Counted from the stretch's first letter, positions 21,830-31,512 are shown. The stretch: 64,000 nucleotides of DNA from Deinococcus peraridilitoris DSM 19664 (GCF_000317835.1 NC_019793.1:124001-188000); one strand, 5' to 3'. Notes: generated by a model not told the origin, from the letters alone. Numbers and translations are program-made.

Positions 21830-24361
21830 ATGCGAAACCTATTCACCGTCGGGGTCAGTGCCCTGTTGCTCAGCGCACCTTACGCGTACGCCCAGACTGC
21901 CGCGACCCTCGGAGACATCGTGGTGGTGGGCGCACCCGACCTGCTGGCCGACTTTCTCAAAGTGTCATTGACAGTTCAGATCGGTACCCCACTCAGCCAG
22001 GTCAATCCGATCGCCGTGCAGCAAGAAGCGCTGGCGACCGGCTTTTTCAGTTCGGTTGCTGCTGAGCTGACCACTCAGGGAAATCGACCGATTCTGCGCC
22101 TGACAGTGGTTCCCAATCCTACGGTCGCGGACGTGACGGTCACGGGCGCGACTTTCGTGGAGCCCGCGCAGATCAAGCAGTTTCTCGAAGATCGCCTGAA
22201 CATCGCGTCTGGCACGGTTCTCAACAACGCGCGCGTCGAGGAAAGCAAGACGCTCTTGCAGCAGGCATACCGCGAAAACGGCTTTCCGTTTTCGCCGGGC
22301 GTCAGTGCTCAGGTCACCTCGGGGCAAAACGGCGCCACCGTCGCGTATACCATCGACGAAAGCGCTCCGGTATCGCGCGTCGAGGTGACCGGCAGCACGC
22401 AGCTCAGCGCCGAGTTCATCCGCAACACCTTCCGTCCGCTGGTAGACAACAAATCCTTTACGTTGCCCCTGTACCAGGGGGCCGTGCAGGCCATCGGTAA
22501 CGCGTACAACGAGCGAGGACTGGGCGGCTTTATCGATCCTCAGGCCAGCGAACTTTCGGGCGGCGTGCTGCGGGTCGTGATTCGCGAGCGGCGGGTCGGT
22601 CAAATCGACACCAGTGCACTGGGCACCCTCAACGCCCCGCTGCAGTCGCGCAGCGGGGAACTGCTCAACACCAACACGCTGGCACAGGATATCCGGACGC
22701 TGGCGAACGCCTCCGGCAAAGCCGTGGGCGTCAACCAGCAGATTGATCCCAGCGACCCGGCGCGGGTCAACCTGGCCTTTGTCACGAGCGATCAGGCCAC
22801 TGGACCGATCAACGAAGTGCGTATCGCCGGAGCGAGTGCTGTCAGTCCGGGAGACATCGCCAAGGTCCTCAAGGTCCGCCTCGGTGACGTGTACACACCA
22901 CAGCTCGCACAGGAAGACTACCTCGCCATCCAGCGCCTCTACCGCAGCCGTGGCTTTGAGGTGCTGACCCAGGCACCGGGACGCACTCCCATTCGCTATG
23001 AAAACGGCGTGCTGATCTATGACGTGGTGGAACCCCGCCTGGCCGGCTACCAGATTCGCTTCGAGGGAGCGCAGGTCACCCAGGAACGCGTGATTCTGCG
23101 TGAGCTTCCCGAACCCGGTGGTGTGCTCAACATCAACGCGCTGCGTCAGGCGGTGCAGAACAACGTCGGCCGCCTGGGCTTTGTCGTGCCGGTCGCCGAG
23201 CAGTTCGTGCCCGATCCCAACAATCCACAGAACGTCACGTACGTGCTGACGGTGCGTGAGCAGCGCACGGGCGTGTTCACGCCCGGCATCGCGTACGACA
23301 CCATCAACGGCTTCAGCGGCGAGGTGGGACTTTCCGGCAACAACCTGTTCGGGCTGGGGCACGCCTACTCGTTCAACCTGACGGCCGCGCCCAGCGAGAT
23401 CGGCGAGTACCTTTCGGGCAGCGCGTCCTACACCATTCCCTGGTTGGACTTCAACTTCCTCGATTTCCGGCGTAACCGCACCTCGTTGACGTTCGGGCTT
23501 TACAGCAATGCCAACAGCAACAACGCGCTGCTCGACACTTCGGCGGGCAATGTCAACACCGGGCGCCAGTACACCGAGCGGGCCTCGGGCTTCTCTGTCG
23601 CGGCCAACCGGCGTATCACCTCGAACATCACGGCCGGAACGAGCGTCTCGACGCAGTACAGCTACTTCCGCCTGGAACCTGTGCCTGCTGCGGGCTCCGA
23701 ACCGGGCGGTCCGGCCAGTGATGCGGCAGCAGCAGCGGCCCTTCCGCCGTCCAGCCTGACCACCCTGCTGAGCAGCAACGTCAACTTCGACAACGTGCGT
23801 TACCAGGACTTCCCGACCAGCGGAGTCCGCGCCAGCGGCAGTGCCGGGTATGGTTTCGGATATCAGGGCGGCACCGGCCTGAGCTGGACCCAGTACGAGG
23901 TCGGGGCCCGTACCTATCTTGGCTTCGGTCAGACACTCGGTGACGGCAACCGGCAGCAGGCGCTGGCGTTCCGGGTCAACGCGGGCACCATCGTCGGCAC
24001 GGCACCACAGAGCCGATTCTTCGGCGTGGGTGGCAGTGAACAGTCTGAGCGCTTCACGCTGCGCGGCTACGACGCCCAGAGCATGGCTGGCAAGAATTTT
24101 GTGACGTCGAGTGTCGAGTACCGTTACAACTTCAACGTCAACACCAGCATCGCCCAGGGCATCTTCGGCGTGGCGTTCGTCGATGTGGGTGACGCGTGGA
24201 CCAGCGGTCAGGATTTCAACCTGAACGTCGGCTATGGAGTTGGCGTGCAGCTCAACTTGGGCCTGGGCAACTTCCTGCTGCCGTCCCTGCGCTTCGACTA
24301 CGCCTTCAGCCCGGTGAATCCCGGCGGCAAGTTCTACTTCCGGCTTGGTAATTTCTTCTGA
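21830..24361 (+). CDS. bamA: BamA/Omp85-family outer-membrane assembly protein
   Basis: The 843-residue protein inserts beta-barrel proteins into the outer envelope. A signal peptide ends at APYAYA-QT (about residue 21). Several POTRA-like repeats follow to about residue 470 (for example ITIDESAPVSRVEVTGSTQ-type and VEPRLAGYQIRFEGAQVTQERVI segments). The rest is the barrel, with the conserved loop motif LRGYDAQSM and a terminal aromatic residue (LGNFF), both Omp85 hallmarks. The ATG has GGAGG 4 bases upstream. A TATAGT box lies at 21672-21677. It stands between divergent PNP and a convergent DUF3084 gene. Confidence 0.92.
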   Translation: MRNLFTVGVSALLLSAPYAYAQTAATLGDIVVVGAPDLLADFLKVSLTVQIGTPLSQVNPIAVQQEALATGFFSSVAAELTTQGNRPILRLTVVPNPTVADVTVTGATFVEPAQIKQFLEDRLNIASGTVLNNARVEESKTLLQQAYRENGFPFSPGVSAQVTSGQNGATVAYTIDESAPVSRVEVTGSTQLSAEFIRNTFRPLVDNKSFTLPLYQGAVQAIGNAYNERGLGGFIDPQASELSGGVLRVVIRERRVGQIDTSALGTLNAPLQSRSGELLNTNTLAQDIRTLANASGKAVGVNQQIDPSDPARVNLAFVTSDQATGPINEVRIAGASAVSPGDIAKVLKVRLGDVYTPQLAQEDYLAIQRLYRSRGFEVLTQAPGRTPIRYENGVLIYDVVEPRLAGYQIRFEGAQVTQERVILRELPEPGGVLNINALRQAVQNNVGRLGFVVPVAEQFVPDPNNPQNVTYVLTVREQRTGVFTPGIAYDTINGFSGEVGLSGNNLFGLGHAYSFNLTAAPSEIGEYLSGSASYTIPWLDFNFLDFRRNRTSLTFGLYSNANSNNALLDTSAGNVNTGRQYTERASGFSVAANRRITSNITAGTSVSTQYSYFRLEPVPAAGSEPGGPASDAAAAAALPPSSLTTLLSSNVNFDNVRYQDFPTSGVRASGSAGYGFGYQGGTGLSWTQYEVGARTYLGFGQTLGDGNRQQALAFRVNAGTIVGTAPQSRFFGVGGSEQSERFTLRGYDAQSMAGKNFVTSSVEYRYNFNVNTSIAQGIFGVAFVDVGDAWTSGQDFNLNVGYGVGVQLNLGLGNFLLPSLRFDYAFSPVNPGGKFYFRLGNFF

Positions 24362-24539
24362 TACCAAGTGGCGTTGACGACCGAGCAAAGCAGTCGACGC
24401 CGCAAGCAGTGAACGCACTCAGCAACGAGGTTGCAGCGATCAAGGAGCACCTGAGTGATCTTTGCAGGTGCTCTGAAATGAACGCCAGTTCGTACGAGCA
24501 GTTGCCCGGCATCGCGTTCTCCGGGTACGCACTACCACA

Positions 24540-24577
24540 GGAAGGCGGGCGCCGAACAAGTATGGCGCCCGCCTTCC
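24540..24577. terminator. 14-bp perfect hairpin between convergent bamA and DUF3084 genes
   Basis: Arms GGAAGGCGGGCGCC and its complement (24540-24553, 24564-24577) enclose a 10-nt loop, 20 bases before the DUF3084 stop. No U-tract is present. A second, 9-bp hairpin (GAGCACCTG/CAGGTGCTC) lies at 24445-24473. Confidence 0.6.
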
Positions 24578-24596
24578 CCTTGCCCTTGGTCTGGCT

Positions 24597-26291
24597 TCAG
24601 CGCAGCACCGGGTACAGTTCGACCTCACCGCCAGGGCGCACTTCGGTGCGGCTCGCCACCCCAACCCGTACTGTGCCGGTGCCTTTCAGGTTACCCAGAA
24701 AGGACACCGTGTCCACGGGATTCAGGCCCCCGCTGGCGATGTTTTCCGGTGGAACGCCGCGTTCCTGCAGATCCAGCAGGGCCTGCGTCACCAGTTCGAG
24801 GAGCTGCTCGCGCATCTGGTCGGGACTGCCGAGCCTGAGGCTGGCCGAGCGAATGACCTCGTCACGCCGGTAAAGCGTGCGGTTGGCGAACGCTTCTGCC
24901 GTCAGCTCGACGGGAAAGCCCTGTACGGCGTTCGTCGCGCTCCGAAACACGATCACCGCCGAGTAATTGAGGCCGCGTACACGCGCCTGCAGGCGCGTGT
25001 GGGCACTCTCGGACAGGGTGGCCGGGGGTCTGCCACGCGCGCCGCGTGCGGCCGCTTTCGCCTGCGCGCCCGAAATCGCCTCTGGGATGTTATGCACCGA
25101 GGCGACCGTCTGCATGTGCACGAGATCGCCTTTCTCGTACAGCAGGTCACCGGTGCGCGTAGCGCTCAGCTCGCTCGTAGCGCGTGCTACATCGCCGGCC
25201 AGGCGGGCCCGCTCGGTCTGTGCGGCCTGCAGGCTGCGCTGCAGCATTTCGTTGTCACGCACGATGGCGTCACGTCTGGCCTGCTCAGCCCGCACGTCCT
25301 GCTGCGCCTTGTCGCGCTCCTTGCGCAGGCGGTCACGCTCGGCGATCAGCGCCTGGGATTGCTGGGCGAGCAGCCGCGTCTGGGTCTGCACGGCGTTCAG
25401 CTGGCTTTGCAGGGTAGTGAGTTTCGTTTCGAGTTCGCTGGCCTGCTGTGCGGCCGCGCGGGCGTCCTGCTGCGCCAGGCGCGCTTCACGCTGGGCCTGC
25501 GCCTCGCGGCGCTGCGCCTCGCGGCGCTGCGCCTCCGCTTCGCGACTGCGGGCCTCGGCTTCACGCTTGCGGGCACCTTCTTCCTGCAGCTTGGCCTGCG
25601 CTTCCTGGGCCCGTGCCTCGCGCTCGCGGCGCTGTGCCTCGGTCGCCTGCGTCTCCAGGGTGGCTCGGGTCTGCTCGAGGTTCTGAAGCTGCCCGGCGAG
25701 CGCTTCGACTTCCTGGCGGTTTTCGGCCAGCGCGGCTTCGGCTTCCTGCGCCTTGAGGGCCAGTTCGTCGCGCCGTTTGGCCAGCTGACTGACCCGCTGC
25801 TCGAGCGCGCGGGTTCGCGCGGCGGCAGTATCAGCCTGCAGCACGGCCTCATCACGCTCCTTGAGGGCAGCCGCCCGCTCCCGCCCCAGAGCCTGCGCCT
25901 GCTCGGAGGCTTCGTCGCGCGCCTTGATGGCGGCGTCGCGGGAGCGCTCCAACGCTGCAGCCTGTCCGCGCACGTGATCAAGCTGATCGCGCGTCTCGTC
26001 GATCGAAGCCCGCAGTGGTTCGAGCTCGTCGCGCAACACACGGATTTCCACGCGCATCTCGTCGGCCTGGGCGACGTTGCGCAGTGCCTGACGGTTCAGT
26101 ATGCCAAACGCCAGCACCGACGCGAAGCTGATGCCCATGCCAGAGAGAACCGCCACGATCAGCGCGGTCGTTTTGGGACGCAGACCAAAGAGGCGCAGGT
26201 GCCGCCGTCCTACCCGGCGTGCGATGGTGTCGGCCGCATACGCCACGAAGCCCGACAGCAGGACGACAAAGCCAAGAAACAGGAGAAACAT
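24597..26291 (-). CDS. DUF3084 membrane-anchored coiled-coil protein
   Basis: The 564-residue protein has two N-terminal membrane helices (about residues 1-21 and 43-64). A roughly 300-residue coiled coil dominated by Arg, Glu, Ala and Gln follows, with short repeats such as RREAQRREAQ. The C-terminal DUF3084 domain starts at TGDLLYEKGDLVHMQTV and contains RVRGLNYSAVIVF. The family is common in cyanobacteria and Deinococcus; its role is unknown, but the layout suggests an envelope-tethered spacer. Its gene is followed on the same strand by none and preceded by lptB. Confidence 0.87.
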   Translation of the reverse strand: MFLLFLGFVVLLSGFVAYAADTIARRVGRRHLRLFGLRPKTTALIVAVLSGMGISFASVLAFGILNRQALRNVAQADEMRVEIRVLRDELEPLRASIDETRDQLDHVRGQAAALERSRDAAIKARDEASEQAQALGRERAAALKERDEAVLQADTAAARTRALEQRVSQLAKRRDELALKAQEAEAALAENRQEVEALAGQLQNLEQTRATLETQATEAQRREREARAQEAQAKLQEEGARKREAEARSREAEAQRREAQRREAQAQREARLAQQDARAAAQQASELETKLTTLQSQLNAVQTQTRLLAQQSQALIAERDRLRKERDKAQQDVRAEQARRDAIVRDNEMLQRSLQAAQTERARLAGDVARATSELSATRTGDLLYEKGDLVHMQTVASVHNIPEAISGAQAKAAARGARGRPPATLSESAHTRLQARVRGLNYSAVIVFRSATNAVQGFPVELTAEAFANRTLYRRDEVIRSASLRLGSPDQMREQLLELVTQALLDLQERGVPPENIASGGLNPVDTVSFLGNLKGTGTVRVGVASRTEVRPGGEVELYPVLR

Positions 26292-26358
26292 CAGTGGAAG
26301 TCAGTCAGAGGCTTGAAAAGGGGTTCTACACGGGCAACCGAAGCAACACGAGCGCCTG

Positions 26359-27123
26359 TCACAGCTCGAAATCCTCGCCCAGGTAGCGGGAGCGCACGTC
26401 CGGATTGCTCCAGAACTCGGCCGGAGTGCCCTCGAAAGTCACCTGACCGCCGTACATCAGGTAGACGCGGTCAGCGAGCGCAATGGTCTCCCGAACGTTA
26501 TGGTCGGTGATGAACACGCCCAAACCGCGCCGCTCGCGCAAATCGCGGATCAGGCGCTGAATTTCACGCACGCTCTTGGGGTCAACACCCGTAAAGGGCT
26601 CGTCGAGCAGGATGAAATCCGGGTCGGTCGTGAGGGCACGTGCGATCTCCAGGCGGCGGCGCTCCCCGCCGGACAGCGCCACGGCCGGACTGGCCGCGAG
26701 TGCGGTCAGTCCGAATTCGTCGAGCAGTTCGTCGGCCCGCCGTTCGCGTTCTTTGGGGCTCAGGGGCTGGTATTCCAGAATGGCCATCAGGTTATCCCGG
26801 GCGGACATGCGCCGAAAGGCGCTTGGCTCCTGGGGCAGGTAACCGAGACCCAGCCGGGCCCGGCGGTGCATCGGCAGCCGGGTGACGTCCTCGCTCGACA
26901 GGGTGATGCGACCCGCGTTGGGCCGAACAAAACCGACCATCATGTAGAAGGTGGTGGTCTTTCCAGCGCCGTTGGGCCCCAGCAGCGCCACGATTTCGCC
27001 CCGGGCGATGTGCAGGTTGACCCCGCCCACGACCGTTCGGCGACCGTAGGTTTTGTGTAGGCCCTGGGCACTGAGAATCGGGGTCACCGCAGTGGAAGGG
27101 GCGGGAGAGACGGGCGCACTCAT
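26359..27123 (-). CDS. lptB: LptB-like ABC transporter ATP-binding protein
   Basis: The 254-residue ATPase matches LptB, the motor of the lipopolysaccharide export machine. Visible motifs are Walker [27 protein letters not shown], signature [16 protein letters not shown], Walker [14 protein letters not shown] and the switch [10 protein letters not shown]. The C-terminal YLGEDFEL is LptB-like. No lptFG, lptA or lptC genes are nearby. Deinococcus-type bacteria are thought to lack LPS, so it may export another envelope lipid. It precedes the DUF3084 gene and is divergent from deoB. Confidence 0.88.
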   Translation of the reverse strand: MSAPVSPAPSTAVTPILSAQGLHKTYGRRTVVGGVNLHIARGEIVALLGPNGAGKTTTFYMMVGFVRPNAGRITLSSEDVTRLPMHRRARLGLGYLPQEPSAFRRMSARDNLMAILEYQPLSPKERERRADELLDEFGLTALAASPAVALSGGERRRLEIARALTTDPDFILLDEPFTGVDPKSVREIQRLIRDLRERRGLGVFITDHNVRETIALADRVYLMYGGQVTFEGTPAEFWSNPDVRSRYLGEDFEL

Positions 27124-27228
27124 GATTGGGAAAATCGTAGCATGCAGCCGTTTGCACCCTGTGAGGCACCTTCCGCATGGCCACTCCACGAGGGCGAAAG
27201 CGTTGAACCCGCCCCGGCACCGACACGG

Positions 27229-27234
27229 TAGACT
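27229..27234 (+). promoter_or_regulatory. -10 box for the deoB transcript
   Basis: TAGACT ends 6 nt before an ATG at 27241, the spacing seen for leaderless starts throughout this window. A TTGAAC at 27203-27208 is too far (20 nt) to be an ideal -35. Confidence 0.5.
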
Positions 27235-27240
27235 CGCAGC

Positions 27241-27285
27241 ATGACGACCCGTAATTCTCTTTCATCCACACCCCGGCACCGATGA
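27241..27285 (+). CDS. Leaderless 14-codon upstream ORF coupled to deoB
   Basis: ATG at 27241 opens a reading frame [14 protein letters not shown] ending in TGA at 27283-27285. That TGA shares two bases with the deoB ATG at 27282 (ATGA). The ATG is 6 nt after a TAGACT box, so it should be the very 5' end of the mRNA. deoB itself has no Shine-Dalgarno (CCGGCACCG precedes it), so its translation would depend on ribosomes finishing this small frame. Expression of the peptide is inferred. Confidence 0.6.
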   Translation: MTTRNSLSSTPRHR

Positions 27286-28451
27286 AAGTCACGTTGATCG
27301 TGCTCGACTCGGTGGGTGTGGGTGAGCTTCCCGACGCCGCCGCGTTCGGTGACGTCGGTGCCCATACCCTCAATCACGTGCTGCAGCGTACTGGCGTGGA
27401 GCTGGCGCAACTGGCCCGGCTGGGGCTGGGCGGAATCGAAAGCGTGCTGCTGGAGATGCAGGCAGAACCCCTGGGGAGCTTTGGTCGCCTGCGCGAAGTC
27501 TCTCCGGGCAAGGATACCAGCACCGGACACTGGGAATTCATGGGCGTGCAGCTCGAGCACCCCTTTCAGACGTTCGCGGAGGGGTTTCCGCCTGAAGTCA
27601 TGGAACGCTTCTCGCAGGCGACGGGGCGCGGCTGGCTGTGCAACCGGCCTTACAGCGGCACCGACGTGATCCGCGATTACGGCGAGGAGCATATGCGCAC
27701 GGGGAACCCGATCGTGTACACCTCGGCTGACAGTGTCTTTCAGATTGCCGCGCACGTGGACGTGGTTCCGCTGGAGACCCTTTACAGATGGTGCCGGGCT
27801 GCCCGCGAAATTCTGCAGGGTCCGCATGCGGTGGCGCGCGTCATTGCAAGACCGTTTCGCGGTGACGCTCCCTTCGAGCGGGCGAACGAGGCGCGCAAGG
27901 ACTTTTCGCTGACACCACCTCCTACGGTACTGAACGCCCTGCACAGCGCCGGGCTGGACGTGATCGGCATCGGCAAGATTCCGGACATCTATGACCACAG
28001 CGGCTTCACCGAGGAGATTCACACCGACGACAACCTCGACGGCATCGAGAAGACGCTGCGGCGCATGCGCGCTCCGTTTCATGGTCTGGTGTTCACCAAC
28101 CTGGTCGACTTCGACGCCAAGTACGGCCATCGCCGCGACCCGGAGGGCTACGCCGCGGCCCTTGCGGCCTTCGACGAACGGCTGCCCGAACTGCTGGACG
28201 CCGTGGAGCACGATGGTCTGCTGCTGATCGTCTCCGACCACGGCAACGACCCGACCTGGCATGGCACCGATCATACCCGCGAGTACGGTCTACTGCTCGC
28301 CTACCGGCCAGGAATTCCCGGGGTGGATCTGGGCGAACGGGCCACGTTCGCCGATGTGGGCGCCACGGTGGCTGAGGCTCTGGGTGTGAGCTGGAGCGGG
28401 CCGGGCGAGAGCTTCTGGCCCGTTTTGTCAGGCCCGGCGGGAGCAGCGTGA
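27282..28451 (+). CDS. deoB: Phosphopentomutase
   Basis: Interconverts ribose-1-phosphate and ribose-5-phosphate (and the deoxy forms), which links nucleoside breakdown by PNP to the pentose phosphate pathway. The 389-residue protein has the catalytic threonine in [15 protein letters not shown], the metal site [15 protein letters not shown], and C-terminal [18 protein letters not shown] with metal-binding Asp and His. It is the first full gene of a run with an NTF2-like gene, an unknown gene, hisD and a phosphatase. Confidence 0.96.
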   Translation: MKVTLIVLDSVGVGELPDAAAFGDVGAHTLNHVLQRTGVELAQLARLGLGGIESVLLEMQAEPLGSFGRLREVSPGKDTSTGHWEFMGVQLEHPFQTFAEGFPPEVMERFSQATGRGWLCNRPYSGTDVIRDYGEEHMRTGNPIVYTSADSVFQIAAHVDVVPLETLYRWCRAAREILQGPHAVARVIARPFRGDAPFERANEARKDFSLTPPPTVLNALHSAGLDVIGIGKIPDIYDHSGFTEEIHTDDNLDGIEKTLRRMRAPFHGLVFTNLVDFDAKYGHRRDPEGYAAALAAFDERLPELLDAVEHDGLLLIVSDHGNDPTWHGTDHTREYGLLLAYRPGIPGVDLGERATFADVGATVAEALGVSWSGPGESFWPVLSGPAGAA

Positions 28452-28861
28452 GTTCGGACGCGGCGGGTCAGGAGGTCCTGTTCTTTTTGCGTCGCCACCT
28501 CGAAGCGATCTTTCGTGCCGATTGGGACGGGTACGCGGCCACCACGAGCGAAGAGCTGACCCTGTACGAGCATTTTGTCACCCCACACCGCCAAAGTGGC
28601 CTGGATTTTCACCGCTTCATGATTCAGAACCACTGGGCCACCGGAGGACGCGAGCATCACGTCTCGATTCTGGAACCCAGCGTGCAACTGCTCGCGGGCG
28701 GACAGGTCGCGGTGGTGTGCTACACGCTGATGGTGTCAGTCGTGACCGAACAGGGGCTCTCGCACCGCACCAGCAACGAAACTCGGGTGCTGGAACGGTC
28801 AGCCCCTGGACAGGTCGAGCCCTGGCAGGTCGTTCACGTTCACAAGAGTCCGGCCAGCTGA
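28448..28861 (+). CDS. NTF2-like/SnoaL-fold protein (CaMKII association-domain type)
   Basis: The 137-residue protein shows the NTF2-like pattern: an N-terminal helix ([32 protein letters not shown], quoted in parts) and a beta sheet ending [10 protein letters not shown]. It resembles CaMKII association-domain and DUF4440 proteins, which often act as small dimeric binding or hydratase-like domains. The GTG start shares bases with the deoB stop (GTGA), so the two genes are coupled. The ligand is unknown. Confidence 0.7.
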   Translation: MSSDAAGQEVLFFLRRHLEAIFRADWDGYAATTSEELTLYEHFVTPHRQSGLDFHRFMIQNHWATGGREHHVSILEPSVQLLAGGQVAVVCYTLMVSVVTEQGLSHRTSNETRVLERSAPGQVEPWQVVHVHKSPAS

Positions 28862-28875
28862 GAAAGGAGCGCGCC

Positions 28876-29496
28876 GTGGAATCGGAATTCAGACTCCAAC
28901 CGGAGAATTTTACTCTCGACCTGATGCTGGGCTCCCGCTCGGCCGGAGAGATGCACTGGCAGATCGTGCCTGACAAGCACACCTGGGTGGCGCGCGTACA
29001 GACCGACTTCGGCGGCGTTCTGCCGGGTCTGCGACGGGTACAGACCTCGCGCGTGCATCCCCGCACCCTGACCAGCCTCGGATACAGCGAGGGAGACGGC
29101 AAGCGCTCGACCTTCGAGACGCAAGTGGACCGCAGCGGCGGGGTGCTCACGCTCAAGCAAGGACGCGACGAGGCCAGCGCTCCTCTCCTGGGTGACGTTC
29201 ACGATCCGGTGTCTGTGCTGCTGTGGCTGCGGGCCAACGTTCAGCTGGAGCGCGCCGACGTGCTGATGGCCGGGGGCAAGGTGCACGTCCGGCGTCTGGC
29301 CGACGTGGACGTCAACGGCGTTCACGCCCGCGCGTTCGAACTTCGTCCGGGCGGGGCACTGGTCTACCTGGCCGACGCCCCACCCCACCGGGTGCTCACG
29401 CTGGTTCAACCCACCGATTTTGGTCTGCTGGACGCCATCTTGCGCGTCGAGCGCTCCCGCATACGCGCGGATACCCCACGCCGCCGACGGCGCTGA
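28876..29496 (+). CDS. Conserved hypothetical protein, beta-rich, possible DUF3108-like
   Basis: A 206-residue protein rich in beta strands, with no signal peptide and a basic tail (TPRRRRR). The order of short motifs (AGEMHWQIVPDKHTWVARVQ, YSEGDGKRSTFETQVD, DVHDPVSVLLWLRANV) looks somewhat like DUF3108-type lipid-associated proteins, but I cannot confirm this. The GTG start at 28876 has AAAGGAG at good spacing. It lies 15 nt after the NTF2-like gene and ends within a hairpin before hisD. Confidence 0.6.
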   Translation: MESEFRLQPENFTLDLMLGSRSAGEMHWQIVPDKHTWVARVQTDFGGVLPGLRRVQTSRVHPRTLTSLGYSEGDGKRSTFETQVDRSGGVLTLKQGRDEASAPLLGDVHDPVSVLLWLRANVQLERADVLMAGGKVHVRRLADVDVNGVHARAFELRPGGALVYLADAPPHRVLTLVQPTDFGLLDAILRVERSRIRADTPRRRRR

Positions 29497-29511
29497 CGAG
29501 GTCGGCGGCGT
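29478..29511 (+). terminator. 11-bp hairpin with the upstream gene's stop codon in its loop
   Basis: ACGCCGCCGAC (29478-29488) and its complement (29501-29511) enclose a 12-nt loop containing the TGA of the preceding gene. No U-tract follows. A TAGGAT box 16 bases on starts the hisD promoter, so the hairpin marks the boundary between two transcripts. Confidence 0.45.
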
Positions 29512-29539
29512 GCTCGGCAAATGCTTTAGGATCGTGGGC

Positions 29540-30865
29540 GTGAATATCCTGACCGGTGACGCGGCGCGTGCCGCCCTCAAGCGCACCTTTGCCGACAATC
29601 CCGTTCCCGAAAGCGTGCTGCAGCGCAGCGCCGCCCTGTTCGGCGAGCGGCTTTCTCCGCAGCAGGCCGTCGACCGCATTCTTGCGGACGTCCGCGAGCG
29701 TGGCGACGCGGCGCTGCGTCACTGGACCCAGCTGATCGACGGAGTTGACATCGACGTGGTGCAGCTTCCCGCACACCTGATCGAATCGGCCAGGGTCGAG
29801 CCTGACCTTCACGAGGCCATTCTGGTCGCCATCGCTCGGGTGCGTGCCTTTCACGAGAAACAACCTGCCGGTGGCTGGATCGAGCACACCGAGGGCGGCG
29901 CGCTGGGCCAGCTGGTCCGGCCGCTGGAGCGCCTGGGCGTGTACGTGCCAGGGGGTCTGGCGCCGCTGGTGAGCAGCCTGATCCACACGGCCGTGCCGGC
30001 CGTGGTGGCAGGCGTCCGCGAGATTGTGGTGGCCACCCCGCCCGGACAGGGCGGACAGGTGCACCCGGCGATTCTGGTGGCCGCCCGTGAAATCGGCGTG
30101 GAAGCGGTGTACCGGGTTGGCGGCGCCCAGGCCATTGCGGCGCTGGCATACGGCACCGAAAGCATCGCGGCAGTGGACAAGATCGCCGGACCGGGCAACC
30201 AGTTCGTGGTGCTCGCCAAACGGGCCGTTTACGGTAGTGTGGGCATCGAAAGCCTGCCCGGTCCGACCGAGACGCTGGTCCTGGCCGACGACGGCGCCGA
30301 CGCGCGCTTCGTGGCGGCAGATCTGCTGGCGCAGGCCGAGCACAACGGCGCCGAACCCGTGCTGGTCACCGACTCGCGGGAGCTGTTGATCGAGGTGGAG
30401 CGCGAGCTCGCGAGACAACTCGAAAACCTTCCCGAACCAAACCGCAGCTGGGCGCGTGACTCGGTGATGACGCGCTTCAAGATCGTGCTGGCAGGTGACC
30501 TCGATGAAGCCTTCGAGCTGGCGAACCTGTATGCGCCCGAACATCTGTGCCTGCTGCTGCAGGACGCCTGGTCATACGTCGGTAAAGTCCGGCGTGCCGG
30601 CGGCATCTTTGTCGGTGAGGCCAGCATGGAAGCGCTGGGCGACTACGCGGCCGGACCCAGCCACGTGATGCCCACTGGCGGCACCGCCCGTTTTCTGAGT
30701 CCGGTCAACGTGCGCGACTTTCAGAACATCATCTCCCTCATCGGTCTGAACGAAGTGACGCTACGCGAAGTCGGGCCACACGCCGCGCGCCTGGCACGGG
30801 CCGAAGGTCTCGAGGCACATGCCCGCGCCATCGAGATCCGCCTGCAAGACGGGAAAGCGCATTGA
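29540..30865 (+). CDS. hisD: Histidinol dehydrogenase
   Basis: Catalyses the last two steps of histidine synthesis, from L-histidinol to L-histidine with NAD+. The 441-residue protein has GVYVPGGLAPLVSSLIHTAVPA, VDKIAGPGNQFV, AEHN and APEHL zinc ligands, and GDYAAGPSHVMPTGGTARF. The GTG start at 29540 is 7 nt after TAGGAT and matches the usual N-terminus. Other his genes are absent from the window. Confidence 0.95.
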   Translation: MNILTGDAARAALKRTFADNPVPESVLQRSAALFGERLSPQQAVDRILADVRERGDAALRHWTQLIDGVDIDVVQLPAHLIESARVEPDLHEAILVAIARVRAFHEKQPAGGWIEHTEGGALGQLVRPLERLGVYVPGGLAPLVSSLIHTAVPAVVAGVREIVVATPPGQGGQVHPAILVAAREIGVEAVYRVGGAQAIAALAYGTESIAAVDKIAGPGNQFVVLAKRAVYGSVGIESLPGPTETLVLADDGADARFVAADLLAQAEHNGAEPVLVTDSRELLIEVERELARQLENLPEPNRSWARDSVMTRFKIVLAGDLDEAFELANLYAPEHLCLLLQDAWSYVGKVRRAGGIFVGEASMEALGDYAAGPSHVMPTGGTARFLSPVNVRDFQNIISLIGLNEVTLREVGPHAARLARAEGLEAHARAIEIRLQDGKAH

Positions 30866-31512
30866 ACGCGCTGCTCACCCTCGTTCGTCATGGACGGACC
30901 GCCTACAATGCCAGTCGCCGCTTTCAGGGCTGGGCCGACATTCCCCTCGACGATCTCGGCCATGCCCAGGCGGCACGGCTGGCCCGTCGGCTGCACGGGC
31001 ACGAACATGCGGTGTCGCGTCTCTACACCAGTGACCTGCTTCGTACGCGCCAGACGGCCGCGGCACTTGAAGCGCTGCTGGGGTTGAGGGCCGAGCCCAC
31101 CGCAGAACTGCGCGAAATTCACGTGGGAGCCTGGGAAGGTCGCAGCTACGACGAGATCAGCGCGCAGGATGAAGCCTCGCTGGAACGCTGGCCCGTCACG
31201 GCGGCCCCGGGCGGTGAGTCTCTGGGTGATGTCACCGCCCGCGTGCGGGCCTTCGTGGACACGCTGCGTCCACTCCCGGGTGAACACGTTGTGCTGGTCA
31301 CCCACGGCGCGGCCATCACTGGCCTCATCAGCAGCCTGCTGGGCTGGGACGTGGCCCAGGCCTGGTTTGACAAACGTGCGGCGCATGAAAACACCGCTTT
31401 GACCACTTTCGAGCTGGGTGAAGCCAGGAATGTGCTGGCCTGCGAACCCCTGGCCTGCGCCCGGCACCTCATCGACCTGCCAGGCAAAATCACGCCCCAT
31501 GTTGAGCGCTGA
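30862..31512 (+). CDS. Histidine phosphatase family protein (phosphoglycerate mutase-like)
   Basis: The 216-residue protein has the phosphate-accepting RHG motif (TLVRHGRTAYNASRRFQGWAD), YTSDLLRTRQTA, the glutamate in EIHVGAWEGR, and the second histidine in VLVTHGAAITGLI. These four residues define the branch 1 histidine phosphatases. Candidate substrates include cobalamin or sugar phosphate intermediates. It starts with TTG overlapping the hisD stop (TTGA). Whether it supplies the missing histidinol-phosphatase step is speculative. Confidence 0.85.
   Translation: MNALLTLVRHGRTAYNASRRFQGWADIPLDDLGHAQAARLARRLHGHEHAVSRLYTSDLLRTRQTAAALEALLGLRAEPTAELREIHVGAWEGRSYDEISAQDEASLERWPVTAAPGGESLGDVTARVRAFVDTLRPLPGEHVVLVTHGAAITGLISSLLGWDVAQAWFDKRAAHENTALTTFELGEARNVLACEPLACARHLIDLPGKITPHVER

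Noticed and set aside
21965..24418. Very long open frame (817 codons) opposite bamA, and similar ones opposite icd, the radical SAM gene and others
   Set aside because: High GC content leaves few stops in antisense frames. These proteins have no recognisable motifs and fully overlap well-supported genes.
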